Below are positions 20,891 to 28,914 of a stretch of 29,229 bases of DNA, one piece after another (the first letter of the stretch is position 1; every line of letters starts with the position of its first letter). The notes beneath the pieces are model-generated. The model searched no databases, was not told the DNA's origin, and saw nothing but the letters and a program-made list of their open reading frames with translations. The stretch comes from PNC22 sp035654175 (GTDB lineage: Bacteria; Planctomycetota; Phycisphaerae; Phycisphaerales; UBA1924). Location of the stretch: positions 1 to 29,229 of the forward strand of contig DASRXL010000172.1 of NCBI GenBank assembly GCA_035654175.1, read 5' to 3'. The position numbers and the translations under genes are program-made.

Positions 20891-23314
20891 GTGCGCACGC
20901 TGATCATCGCCCTCACGACCGCGCTCGCGCCCGCCGCGGCCGTCGCCCAGGAGTCGGCGCGGATCGAAGCCGTCCCGTTCACGGCCGTCCGCGTCGAGGA
21001 CACGTTCTGGTCGCCCCGCCTGCGGACCAACCGCGAGGTGACGATCCCGTACGACTTCGAGCAGTGCGAGAGGACCGGGCGCATCCGCAACTTCGCCGTG
21101 GCCGGGGAGCTCGAGGAGGGCGGGTTCGAGGGCATCTTTTACAACGATTCGGACGTGTACAAGGTGATCGAGGGAGCCGCCTACTCGCTCCAGACGGAGC
21201 GCGACCCGGAGCTGGAGGCGTACCTCGACGGACTGATCGCCAAGATCGCCGCGGCCCAGGAGGATGACGGGTATCTCTACACCCAGCGGACTATCCAGGG
21301 CGACGCCATCACCGCCGAGAACGCCGGCCGCGCGCGGTGGGCGTATCTCGCGCACAGCCACGAGCTGTACAACGCTGGGCACCTCTACGAGGCGGCCGTC
21401 GCGCACTACCGGGCCACCGGGACGCGCACCCTGCTCGACGTCGCGCTCAGGAACGCCGACCTGATCTGCGCCGTGTTCGGCCCGGGCGAGGGACAACTCG
21501 TGGACGTGCCGGGGCACGAGGAGATCGAGATCGGGCTGGTGAAGCTGTACGGCGTCACGGCCGACCGGAAGTATCTCGACCAGGCGAAGTTCTTCATCGA
21601 CGCGCGGGGGCGGAGCGACCTGCGCGAGATCTATGGTGAGTATGCGCAGGACCACCTGCCGGTCGTCGAGCAGGACGAGCCGGTGGGCCACGCGGTCCGG
21701 GCCGGCTACCTGTACGCGGGCATGGCCGACGTGGCCGCGCTGACGGAAGCGCCGGGGTATGTTGAGGCGCTCGACCGCATCTGGGAGCGGCTCGTCTCGG
21801 CGCGGACATACCTGACCGGCGGCATCGGGGCCCATCGCCACACCGAGGGCTTCGGGGCCGACTACGACCTGCCCAACGCCGACGCCTACAACGAGACGTG
21901 CGCCGCGATCGCGAGCATGCTGTGGAACCATCGCATGTTCCTGCTCCGGGGCGACTCCAAGTACATGGATCTCTTCGAGCGCACGCTCTACAACGCCTTC
22001 CTGCCGGGTGTGTCGCTCTCCGGCGACCGGTTCTTCTACCCGAACCCCCTCGCCTCCGACGGGCTGACCGCATTCAACCACGGGCACGTGCAGCGGGCGC
22101 CCTGGTTCGGCACCTCGTGCTGCCCGGTCAACGTCGTGCGCATGTTGCCGTCGCTGCCCGGGTACGTCTACGCCACACGCGGCGCCGACGTCTATGTCAA
22201 CCTGTATGTCGCGGGAGAGGCGGCGGTCGAGACGGACCGGGGCGTGGTGCGCATCGTGCAGGAGACGGAGTATCCGTGGCAGGGGACGGTGCGGCTGACT
22301 GTCTCGCCCGAGCGCGAGGGCGAGTTCGCGCTGCGCCTGCGGATCCCGGGGTGGGCCAAGGGGCGGCCGTTCCCGAGCGATCTTTATGCATACCACGGGG
22401 ACGCGAATGTCAGACGCGAGATTCTCGTGAACGGGCGCGCGGACGTGCTCGCGCACGACGAGCAGGGGTACGCCGTCATCGAGCGGGCGTGGCGGGCCGG
22501 CGACGTGGTCACGCTCAAACTGCCGATGCGGGTGAATGCCGTCCTGGCGCACGAGCGGGTCGAGCAGGACCGCGGGCGCGTGGCGATCGAGCGGGGACCC
22601 TTGGTGTACTGCTTCGAGGGGGTGGACAACGGGGGCGACGTCGAGAGCCTCGTGATCGAGCCCGGCGCCGAGTCGGCCTGGCAGTTCGCGCCGGGGCTTC
22701 TCGGCGGCGTCGGCCTGATCGAGGTCGCGGCTCAGCGGGCGACGCGAGGCGAGGACGGCTCCATCCGCACCGAACCCATCGTCGCGAGGGCGATTCCGTA
22801 CTATGCGTGGGCCCACCGCGAGGTCGGGCCGATGGCCGTGTGGATGCCGGCGACGACGGAGATCGTCGCGAGCCGCCCGGCGCCGACGCCGGCATCGCGG
22901 GCCGCGCCGGGGGCGTCGCACTGCTGGCCGTCGGACAGCGTGGGCGCGATCAACGACCTGCGCGACCCCGGCGCTTCGGACGATCATTCGATCCCGCGCC
23001 TGACGTGGTGGGACCACAAGGGCACGGCGGAATGGGCGCAGCTGGGTTGGCGGGAGCCGCGCGAGATCTCGGCGGTGGAGGTGTACTGGTTCGACGACAC
23101 CGGCCGGGGGATGTGCCGCGTGCCGGAGTCGTGGCGTGTGCTGTATCGGAGGGGTGGCGAGTGGCTGCCGGTCGAGGCGGCGGGGGAGTACCAGGTCGAG
23201 AGGGATCAGTTCTGCCGGGCCGAGTTCTTGCCGGTGAAGACGGACGCGGTGCGGGTGGAGGTGCGGCTCCGGCAAGGGTTCTCGGGGGGAATGCTGGAGA
23301 TGACGGTGGAGTAG
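20891..23314 (+). CDS. Secreted GH127 glycosidase (beta-L-arabinofuranosidase family)
   Basis: The 807-residue product begins with a signal peptide (RTLIIALTTALAPAAAVAQ) read from a GTG start that has AGGAG seven bases upstream. The GH127 (DUF1680) core is clear: VRVEDTFWSPRLRTNREVTIPY, IEGAAYSL, DGYLYTQR, EPVGHAVRAGYLYAGMADVA and TYLTGGIGAHRHTEGFG. The zinc/nucleophile set of HypBA1 is conserved: Glu319, Glu335 and Cys337 in NETC, and Cys410-Cys411 in GTSCCPVN, with Cys410 as nucleophile. A beta-sandwich follows, and a C-terminal region (WFDDTGRGMCRVPESWRVLYR to GMLEMTVE) resembles a discoidin-like carbohydrate-binding domain. It probably removes beta-L-arabinofuranose from plant or algal glycans outside the cytoplasm. 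A neighbouring fucose-isomerase-like gene could handle related sugars, but no operon links them. Confidence 0.93.
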   Translation: MRTLIIALTTALAPAAAVAQESARIEAVPFTAVRVEDTFWSPRLRTNREVTIPYDFEQCERTGRIRNFAVAGELEEGGFEGIFYNDSDVYKVIEGAAYSLQTERDPELEAYLDGLIAKIAAAQEDDGYLYTQRTIQGDAITAENAGRARWAYLAHSHELYNAGHLYEAAVAHYRATGTRTLLDVALRNADLICAVFGPGEGQLVDVPGHEEIEIGLVKLYGVTADRKYLDQAKFFIDARGRSDLREIYGEYAQDHLPVVEQDEPVGHAVRAGYLYAGMADVAALTEAPGYVEALDRIWERLVSARTYLTGGIGAHRHTEGFGADYDLPNADAYNETCAAIASMLWNHRMFLLRGDSKYMDLFERTLYNAFLPGVSLSGDRFFYPNPLASDGLTAFNHGHVQRAPWFGTSCCPVNVVRMLPSLPGYVYATRGADVYVNLYVAGEAAVETDRGVVRIVQETEYPWQGTVRLTVSPEREGEFALRLRIPGWAKGRPFPSDLYAYHGDANVRREILVNGRADVLAHDEQGYAVIERAWRAGDVVTLKLPMRVNAVLAHERVEQDRGRVAIERGPLVYCFEGVDNGGDVESLVIEPGAESAWQFAPGLLGGVGLIEVAAQRATRGEDGSIRTEPIVARAIPYYAWAHREVGPMAVWMPATTEIVASRPAPTPASRAAPGASHCWPSDSVGAINDLRDPGASDDHSIPRLTWWDHKGTAEWAQLGWREPREISAVEVYWFDDTGRGMCRVPESWRVLYRRGGEWLPVEAAGEYQVERDQFCRAEFLPVKTDAVRVEVRLRQGFSGGMLEMTVE

Positions 23315-23321
23315 ACGGAGT

Positions 23322-23395
23322 GTGCCACGGGCGGCTTGTCCCACCGCTCGGTGGGTGCAGACGCTCCGCACTGGCGGGCAAGCCGCCGGTGGCAC
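23322..23395. repeat. 74-base palindromic element able to form a branched stem
   Basis: Arms GTGCCACGGGCGGCTTG (23322-23338) and CAAGCCGCCGGTGGCAC (23379-23395) pair over 16 of 17 positions. Inside lie CCCACC/GGTGGG (23340-23345, 23350-23355) and GTGC/GCAC (23355-23358, 23368-23371), so a three-way junction is possible. It fills the gap between the convergent GH127 and polA genes and has no T-tract on either strand. It could be a bidirectional terminator or a dispersed REP-like element. I recall similar GGCAAGCCGCC-GGTGGCAC strings in planctomycete genomes but cannot verify that here. Confidence 0.75.
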
Positions 23396-23404
23396 AACGG
23401 CGGT

Positions 23405-26353
23405 CTACTTCGCCTCGTGCCAATTCTCGCTGATCGCGGCGTCGGCGACGAGGGGGACATCGAGCGACATGGCCTTCTGCATGCGCTCGACGACGAGGTC
23501 GCGCACATGCTCGGCGCTGCCCTTGGGGGTCTCGAAGACGAGCTCGTCGTGGATCTGGAGGAGCATGCGGGCGCCGGCGATCTCGGGCGGCCTGCCGGCG
23601 CGGAGGTGGTCGGCGTACGGGCTGAGGCGCGTGTGCAGGTCCACCATGGCGATCTTGATGAGGTCCGCCGCGGAGCCCTGCACGACGCTGTTGATCGCGG
23701 TGCGCTCCGCGAGCGAGCGGCGGCTGGGGTCCCGGGCGTCGATGTCGGTGATCGGGCGGCGGCGCTTCATCATCGTCTCGACGTAGCCGTGGCGGCGGGC
23801 CTGCGCGACGCACTCCTCGAGGAAGGTCGTGATCCCGGCGAACCGCCGCTTGTACCCGTCGATGATCTCGCCGGCCTCGGTGTTGGAGATGCCCAGGCGC
23901 CGGGCCAGCCCGAACGCCGTCACCCCGTAGACGATCCCGAAATTGACCATCTTCGCCCCGCTTCGCTGCTCGCGCGTCACCTCCGCCAGCGGCACCCCGT
24001 GGATCTGGGCGGCGACGGCGGCGTGGATGTCCTGCCCCTCGCGGAACGCCTGGATGAGCGCGGGGTCGCGCGAGAGATGCGCGAGCAGGCGCAGCTCGAT
24101 CTGCGAGTAGTCGGCGGTGACGAGCACGTGGCCCGGCTCGGCGACGAACGCCTTGCGGATCTCGCGCCCGATGTCGGTGCGGATCGGGATGTTCTGGAGG
24201 TTCGGGTCGCTGGAGCTGAGCCGGCCGGTCACGGCGACCGTCTGGTTGAAGCTCGCGTGGATGCGCCCGGTGCGGGGGTCGATCTCCTCGCGCAGGCTGA
24301 CGAGGTAGGTGTTCACGAGCTTGGTGAGCTGGCGGTACTCGAGGATGAGCCCGGGGATGGGCGTCGCGATGCCCGCGTCCTGCCCGAGCTTCTCGAGCAC
24401 CTCCGCGTCGGTCGAGGGACCGGTCTTGCCCCGCTTGATCACGCGCAGCCCGAGCCCCGGCTCGGAGGCGTCGGGCTTGTTGAAGAGCGCGGCGGCGAGC
24501 TGGCGGGGGGAGTCGGGGTCGAACTCGCGCCCGATCGTGCCCATCGCCTCGTCGGCGATGCGGGCGCGCAGCTCGCCGATGCGTTTGTCGAGCATCAGCC
24601 GCTGGTTCTCGAGCTCCGCCGGGTCCACGCGGATCCCGTTCCATTCCAGCTCCGCCAGCACGTCCACAAGCGGCATCTCGAGCTCCCGGAAGAGCGGGTC
24701 GAGCTGCATCGCGCGGAGTTGCGGCATCATCTTGCGCGCGAGCTGGAACGTGACGTCCGCGTCCTCCGCCGCGTATTCGGTCGCGCGGTCCAGCGGCACG
24801 GTGTCGAACGTCTTCTGGTTCTTGCCCGTGCCGATCAGCTCGCTGATGGCGATGTTGGTCCGCCCAAGGAGGGCGAGCGCCAGGGCGTCCATCGAGTGGC
24901 TCGAGCGCGAGGCGTCGATGAGGAAGCTCGCGATCATCGAGTCGCAGCCCCCTTCGGCGAGGTGGCCGCGCAGCTCGACGCCCGCCCGGCGGAGCACGAG
25001 CATGTCGTACTTGATGTTGTGCCCGAGCTTGGGCCTGCAGGGGTCCTCGAGCATGGGCCGCAGGGCGTCGAGCACGGTCTTCTCGTCCAGGTGCTCGCCG
25101 GGCACGCAGGAGCGGACCGGCACATACCAGCCGGCGCCCGGCTTGGTCGAGAACGACAGGCCGCAGATCTGCGCCCGCATCGGCCGGAGGGAGGTGGTCT
25201 CCGTGTCGATCGCAAAGAGCGGCGCCGTGGCGAGCTCGGCGATCAGCTCGTCCAGGTCCGCGCGGGTGCGGACGCAGCGGTAGTCGCCCTCGGCCCTGGT
25301 GCGCGGTGCCGGCTCGTCGAGGGCGTCGAAGAGGCCCCCCGGCTCGCCGGGCGTCGGCCGGCGGGCGGGGGGCTGGAGCGAGCGGCTCTCACCGATCGGG
25401 GGCATGAAGTCGGCCTGCTTCACCTCCTCGCCCATGAGCAGGCGCAGCTCGTCCTGGTAGCGGTTGAAGCCGAGCTCCCTCAGGATCGGGCCGAGCTCGG
25501 CGAGGCGGAAGGTCGTCGTATCGGCCTTCGGCAGCTCGAGGTCGATCGGTGCGTCGTGGCGCAGCGCGACGAGCTTTCGCGAGAGCGCGAGCGCCCCCGC
25601 CTCCGCGGCGGCCTTGATGCTCTCGCGGCGCTTGCCCGCGATCTTCCAGTCTTTTTTCGGCTTGTCCCCGAGCACCTCGGCGATGACGGCGTCCAGCGAG
25701 CCGAACTCGCACACGAGCTGGCAGGCGGTCTTGGGGCCGATCCCGGGCACGCCCGGCACGTTGTCCACGGTGTCGCCCATGAGGGCGAGCATGTCGATCA
25801 CCTGGCGCGGCGCCAGGCCGGTCTCGGCCCTGAGGGTCTCGGCGGTGATCAGCTCGTCGGTGTGGATGTCGTACATCTCGGTGGGGGGCACGCCCTCGCC
25901 GAGGAGCTGCTTGAGGTCCTTGTCCTTGCTGATGATGCGGACGCGGAGGTCGGGGTGCCTCGCGCTGTACGTGCTCGCGATCGTCGCGATCACGTCGTCC
26001 GCCTCGAAGCCCTCGGCGCCGATCACCGGCACGCCGATCGCGTGCAGCAGCGAGAGCGCCCGCTCGACCTGCGGCCCGAGGTCCTCCGGCGGTTCGGAGC
26101 GTGTCGCCTTGTACTCGGGGAATATCTGCGAGCGGAACGTGCCCCGGTCGCCGGAGACGTCGATGACGACCGCGACGTAGTCGGGCCTGCCCTGCATCTT
26201 CCCCTCGCCCCGGAGCAGCTTGAGCAGCATGCCCACGAAGCCGAAGGTCATGTTGGTCGGCTCCTTGGTGACCGGGCTGGTCATGGGCGTACGGATCGCG
26301 TGATAGGCCCGGAAGAACTGGGCGTAGCCGTCGATGAGGTAGAGGGTCTTCAT
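23405..26353 (-). CDS. polA: DNA polymerase I
   Basis: The 982-residue product has all three domains. The N-terminal 5'-nuclease includes LIDGYAQFFRAYHAI, GFEADDVIATIA, ISKDKDLKQLL and MGDTVDNVPGVPGIGPKTA. The 3'-5' exonuclease looks active: AIDTETTSL (about 380), NIKYDML and YAAEDADV carry the DED-D acids. Polymerase motif A is ADYSQIELRLL (about 747), motif B RSGAKMVNFGIVYG (about 799) and motif C LQIHDELVFE (about 930). It fills gaps, removes Okazaki primers and acts in repair. The linker around residues 320-350 is Pro-rich and probably flexible. The start is ATG at 26353, 21 bases after the stop of the GlmU-like gene, so the two are probably one transcript. Confidence 0.97.
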   Translation of the reverse strand: MKTLYLIDGYAQFFRAYHAIRTPMTSPVTKEPTNMTFGFVGMLLKLLRGEGKMQGRPDYVAVVIDVSGDRGTFRSQIFPEYKATRSEPPEDLGPQVERALSLLHAIGVPVIGAEGFEADDVIATIASTYSARHPDLRVRIISKDKDLKQLLGEGVPPTEMYDIHTDELITAETLRAETGLAPRQVIDMLALMGDTVDNVPGVPGIGPKTACQLVCEFGSLDAVIAEVLGDKPKKDWKIAGKRRESIKAAAEAGALALSRKLVALRHDAPIDLELPKADTTTFRLAELGPILRELGFNRYQDELRLLMGEEVKQADFMPPIGESRSLQPPARRPTPGEPGGLFDALDEPAPRTRAEGDYRCVRTRADLDELIAELATAPLFAIDTETTSLRPMRAQICGLSFSTKPGAGWYVPVRSCVPGEHLDEKTVLDALRPMLEDPCRPKLGHNIKYDMLVLRRAGVELRGHLAEGGCDSMIASFLIDASRSSHSMDALALALLGRTNIAISELIGTGKNQKTFDTVPLDRATEYAAEDADVTFQLARKMMPQLRAMQLDPLFRELEMPLVDVLAELEWNGIRVDPAELENQRLMLDKRIGELRARIADEAMGTIGREFDPDSPRQLAAALFNKPDASEPGLGLRVIKRGKTGPSTDAEVLEKLGQDAGIATPIPGLILEYRQLTKLVNTYLVSLREEIDPRTGRIHASFNQTVAVTGRLSSSDPNLQNIPIRTDIGREIRKAFVAEPGHVLVTADYSQIELRLLAHLSRDPALIQAFREGQDIHAAVAAQIHGVPLAEVTREQRSGAKMVNFGIVYGVTAFGLARRLGISNTEAGEIIDGYKRRFAGITTFLEECVAQARRHGYVETMMKRRRPITDIDARDPSRRSLAERTAINSVVQGSAADLIKIAMVDLHTRLSPYADHLRAGRPPEIAGARMLLQIHDELVFETPKGSAEHVRDLVVERMQKAMSLDVPLVADAAISENWHEAK

Positions 26354-26374
26354 CGGGGCATGGTACGGGCGGCG

Positions 26375-27595
26375 CTACGCGGGGGCTGCCCCTTGCGAGG
26401 CCTGATGCAGCGCCTTCAGCCTCGCCAGATATGCGTCGCTCGGCTCCACGTCGCGCCTCGCCATCACCGTCCGCGCCACGTCCACGAACTTGCCGAGCCG
26501 GTAGCTCTTCGCGCCCTCATCCGTCACCCACGCGAACCGGCCCACGCACCCGCTGATCGCTCGGCTCGCGGCCCACATCGCCCCGGTGTGCACCACCGCA
26601 CCGGTCATGATCCGAGTCCCGATCGCCGTGCGCACGTGGTCGCCTATCGTCGCGCCGAGGAAGGTCTCCCCGGTCCGCTCCCGCGGCCCCGTGCAGGTCG
26701 CCTGCGCGATCACCTCGCTGTAGGTATTGAGCAGGTTCGAGTTGGTCGTCCCCGCCCCCAGGTTGCTCCACTCGCCCACCCACGAGTCGCCGAGGAACCC
26801 CTCGTGGGCCTTGTTCGCGAAGCCCTGGAAGATCACCCCGGACACCTCGCCACCGACCTTGCAGCGCCGGCCGATCGCCGTATTGCCGCGCACCACCGCG
26901 TGCTCCAGCACGGTCGAGTGAGGCCCGACCGCCGCGGGGCCCACAACCACGGCGCCGGGGCGGAGCACCGCCCCGCCGGCCACCGAGACGGGCCCGCGCT
27001 CGACGTCGATCGTCACGCCCGGGTAGACGGTGGCATCGGTGTCGAGCAGCACGTCCGAGGGATCCCCGATCACGAGCACGCCCTGGGGCGGGGGACGCAG
27101 GCGGTTGGTCTGGCGGATCAGCTCCAGGTCGAAGCGGATCGCCTGGTCGCGCACGCTCCGCACGTGCCAGGGCCGGCTCATGAGCACCGGGCCGTCGAGC
27201 GTCTGCGTTGCGCACTCGGTCCTCTCGCCCACCAGCACGCGGATCGCATCCACGAGCCCGAGCAGCCCGCCGACCACGGCGCCCTCCACCGGGTCCACGT
27301 ATACCACGTCCCGCTCCGGCTCGCGCAGCTCGGACGGCGGGAGGGGGCAGCGCCCGTTGACGACCAGCAGATGACCGCCCCGCACCGGAAGGCGGTTGAT
27401 AGGGATGTCGTGGTCCTCGGCCGCGAGGCCCGCGAGCCTCTCCGGCGCGTACAGCGCGACGAGCTCCCCCGGGAGGGCGAGGCGCAGCCGCTCGAGCGTG
27501 GTGAGCGCCCCGGTGCGGACGTCGAACGCCGCCCGCAGGTCGGTGAGCGGGCCGAGCGTCCCCTTGCCGTCATCGAAGACCACCACCGGGACCAT
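26375..27595 (-). CDS. GlmU-like protein with left-handed beta-helix domain
   Basis: The 406-residue product begins with VPVVVFDDGKGTLGPLTDLRAAFDVRTGALT, matching the N-terminus of GlmU-family putative sugar nucleotidyltransferases. It lacks the classical L-x-G-G-G-x-G-x-R/K pyrophosphorylase loop. From about residue 195 it runs into hexapeptide-type coils (VYPGVTIDVERGPVSVAGGAVLRPGAVVVGPAAVGPHSTV and onward), a left-handed beta-helix of the acyltransferase kind. An AHEGFLGDSWVGEWSNLGAGTTNSNL block is shared with the family. It may modify a cell-envelope sugar nucleotide; the chemistry is unknown. The start is ATG at 27595; an in-frame GTG at 27604 is possible. TATAGT just upstream resembles a -10 box and would make the message almost leaderless. 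It precedes polA by 21 bases. Confidence 0.78.
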   Translation of the reverse strand: MVPVVVFDDGKGTLGPLTDLRAAFDVRTGALTTLERLRLALPGELVALYAPERLAGLAAEDHDIPINRLPVRGGHLLVVNGRCPLPPSELREPERDVVYVDPVEGAVVGGLLGLVDAIRVLVGERTECATQTLDGPVLMSRPWHVRSVRDQAIRFDLELIRQTNRLRPPPQGVLVIGDPSDVLLDTDATVYPGVTIDVERGPVSVAGGAVLRPGAVVVGPAAVGPHSTVLEHAVVRGNTAIGRRCKVGGEVSGVIFQGFANKAHEGFLGDSWVGEWSNLGAGTTNSNLLNTYSEVIAQATCTGPRERTGETFLGATIGDHVRTAIGTRIMTGAVVHTGAMWAASRAISGCVGRFAWVTDEGAKSYRLGKFVDVARTVMARRDVEPSDAYLARLKALHQASQGAAPA

Positions 27596-27654
27596 GCCGA
27601 GCACTATACCCTCTCGGCCGTCGAATCCCCCCGGTCCGTCCAGGAGTTCCGCCG

Positions 27655-28344
27655 TTGTCTTCCGACGAGCCCGCCCCGGGCGCCGCCATCATCTTCGACC
27701 TCGACGGCACGCTCGCCGACTCGGAGCTCGCGCACGAGCGGGCCCTGCGCGCCGCGGCGGAGAGCCGCGGGATGACCTTCACCCACGACTGGTTCCGGGC
27801 CAACTGCGTGGGCGTCGGCGAACGGGGGTGCTTCCGCATGCTGGCCACGATCCACGGGGCGCCGATGACCGACGAGATGCTCTCCGAGCTTGTGGCGATC
27901 AAGCTCGGGCGGTTTCTCGAAGCGGTGGAGGACGGCGGCGTTCCGGCCTACCCGGGGGCGGCGGAGCTCGTGGCGGCCGTCGCGGCCGAGGTACCGGTCG
28001 GCGTGTGCAGCGGCTCGAGCCGCGAATCGGTCGAGCCGGTGCTGGCCCGGATGGGCATCTCGGGCCTGCTGCGGGCGGTCGTCACCTCGGGGGATGTCAA
28101 GCGTCCGAAGCCCGCCCCCGAAGCGTACCTGCTCGCGGCCCGGCGCCTGGGGGCGCCGCCCGGGCGCTGCGTCGCGATCGAAGACTCGCCGACCGGGATC
28201 GCCTCCGCTCGGAGCGCCGGCGTGTCCGTGGCCGCCGTGGAGCACTCCTTCCCGCGCGACCGTCTCGCGCGAGCGGACGCCGTGGCCCCGACGATCGCCG
28301 CGCTCTCGCCGGCGGGTCTGCTCGCGCTCGCGCGGCGCGGGTGA
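27655..28344 (+). CDS. HAD-superfamily phosphatase, beta-phosphoglucomutase-like
   Basis: The 229-residue protein has the HAD motifs in order: IFDLDGTLADSE (nucleophile Asp15 and acid/base Asp17), the motif II serine region VGVCSGSSRESV, motif III lysine in GDVKRPKPAPE, and motif IV IEDSPTGIASA. A helical cap between motifs I and II places it in subfamily I with beta-phosphoglucomutase and phosphoglycolate-type phosphatases. It would hydrolyse or isomerise a small sugar phosphate; the substrate cannot be assigned. The start is a TTG at 27655 because AGGAG lies eight bases upstream. It is divergent from the GlmU-like gene and convergent with mreD, ending six bases from the mreD stop. Confidence 0.88.
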   Translation: MSSDEPAPGAAIIFDLDGTLADSELAHERALRAAAESRGMTFTHDWFRANCVGVGERGCFRMLATIHGAPMTDEMLSELVAIKLGRFLEAVEDGGVPAYPGAAELVAAVAAEVPVGVCSGSSRESVEPVLARMGISGLLRAVVTSGDVKRPKPAPEAYLLAARRLGAPPGRCVAIEDSPTGIASARSAGVSVAAVEHSFPRDRLARADAVAPTIAALSPAGLLALARRG

Positions 28345-28350
28345 GCTCCG

Positions 28351-28914
28351 CTACCGCTTCTGCGCGAAGCGGTACGGGACGAACTGGAACGCGAAGAGCG
28401 GCATCAGGAGGATGAGCAGGAGGGCCACCGGGATCGCCACGATCCCCGTATAGAGGCTCGAGGCGAGGCGGGAGCCGAGCTGGCCCGCCGGGCTCCACTC
28501 GATCGACTGGTAGGCGAAGCCCCGGACCGTGAAGACGGCCGTGACCACCGCCTGCCAGACGGCGAATCCCACGCACGAGAGGAACGCGAGCGTGAGCGGG
28601 TTGCGCCGGAACATCAGGCCCCGGACCGCGAGGACGAACTGGCACATGAGGAGCGCCCCCAGCGCGTTCGGCCCCGCGACGGTGAAGAGCGCCGAATCGA
28701 GCGGCGCGAAAGGCGAGGAGAGATCCATGAGCAGGCCGAGCGCCAGGCAGCCCCACTGGGCGGCGCGGGGCGGGGCGGAGCAGGCGATGAAGACGGAGTA
28801 CACGCCCAGGAAGCTCGGGGCCACGCTGGTCTGCGGGATCTGGAGCGCCCCGCGCAGCCCCTGCTCGAGGCCGAGCATGATCCACGCGCCGAGCGAGAAG
28901 ACCACCCAGCTCAC
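28351..28914 (-). CDS. mreD: Rod shape-determining protein MreD
   Basis: The 187-residue protein is strongly hydrophobic with about five predicted membrane segments (SWVVFSLGAWIMLGL, FLGVYSVFIACSA, WGCLALGLLMDLSS, LAFLSCVGFAVWQAVVTAVF, TGIVAIPVALLLILLMPLFAF). The early GLLMDLSSP block is typical of MreD. It is an inner-membrane part of the elongasome that guides lateral peptidoglycan synthesis. The call rests on topology and on lying directly after an mreC-like end, because MreD sequence conservation is weak. The start is a GTG at 28914 that overlaps the mreC stop as GTGA. A GGAGG-rich run upstream gives a ribosome site. No mrdA or rodA follows; the next gene is convergent. Confidence 0.82.
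   Translation of the reverse strand: MSWVVFSLGAWIMLGLEQGLRGALQIPQTSVAPSFLGVYSVFIACSAPPRAAQWGCLALGLLMDLSSPFAPLDSALFTVAGPNALGALLMCQFVLAVRGLMFRRNPLTLAFLSCVGFAVWQAVVTAVFTVRGFAYQSIEWSPAGQLGSRLASSLYTGIVAIPVALLLILLMPLFAFQFVPYRFAQKR

Noticed and set aside
20759..23395. An 878-codon minus-strand open frame opposite the GH127 gene
   Set aside because: It is a shadow of a gene with a signal peptide and an intact active site. Its composition is low-complexity Arg/Pro/His.
23336..27775. A 1479-codon plus-strand open frame opposite polA and the GlmU-like gene
   Set aside because: It mirrors two certain minus-strand genes. The translation is Arg/Gly/Val/His-rich without domains, a normal artefact of high third-position GC.
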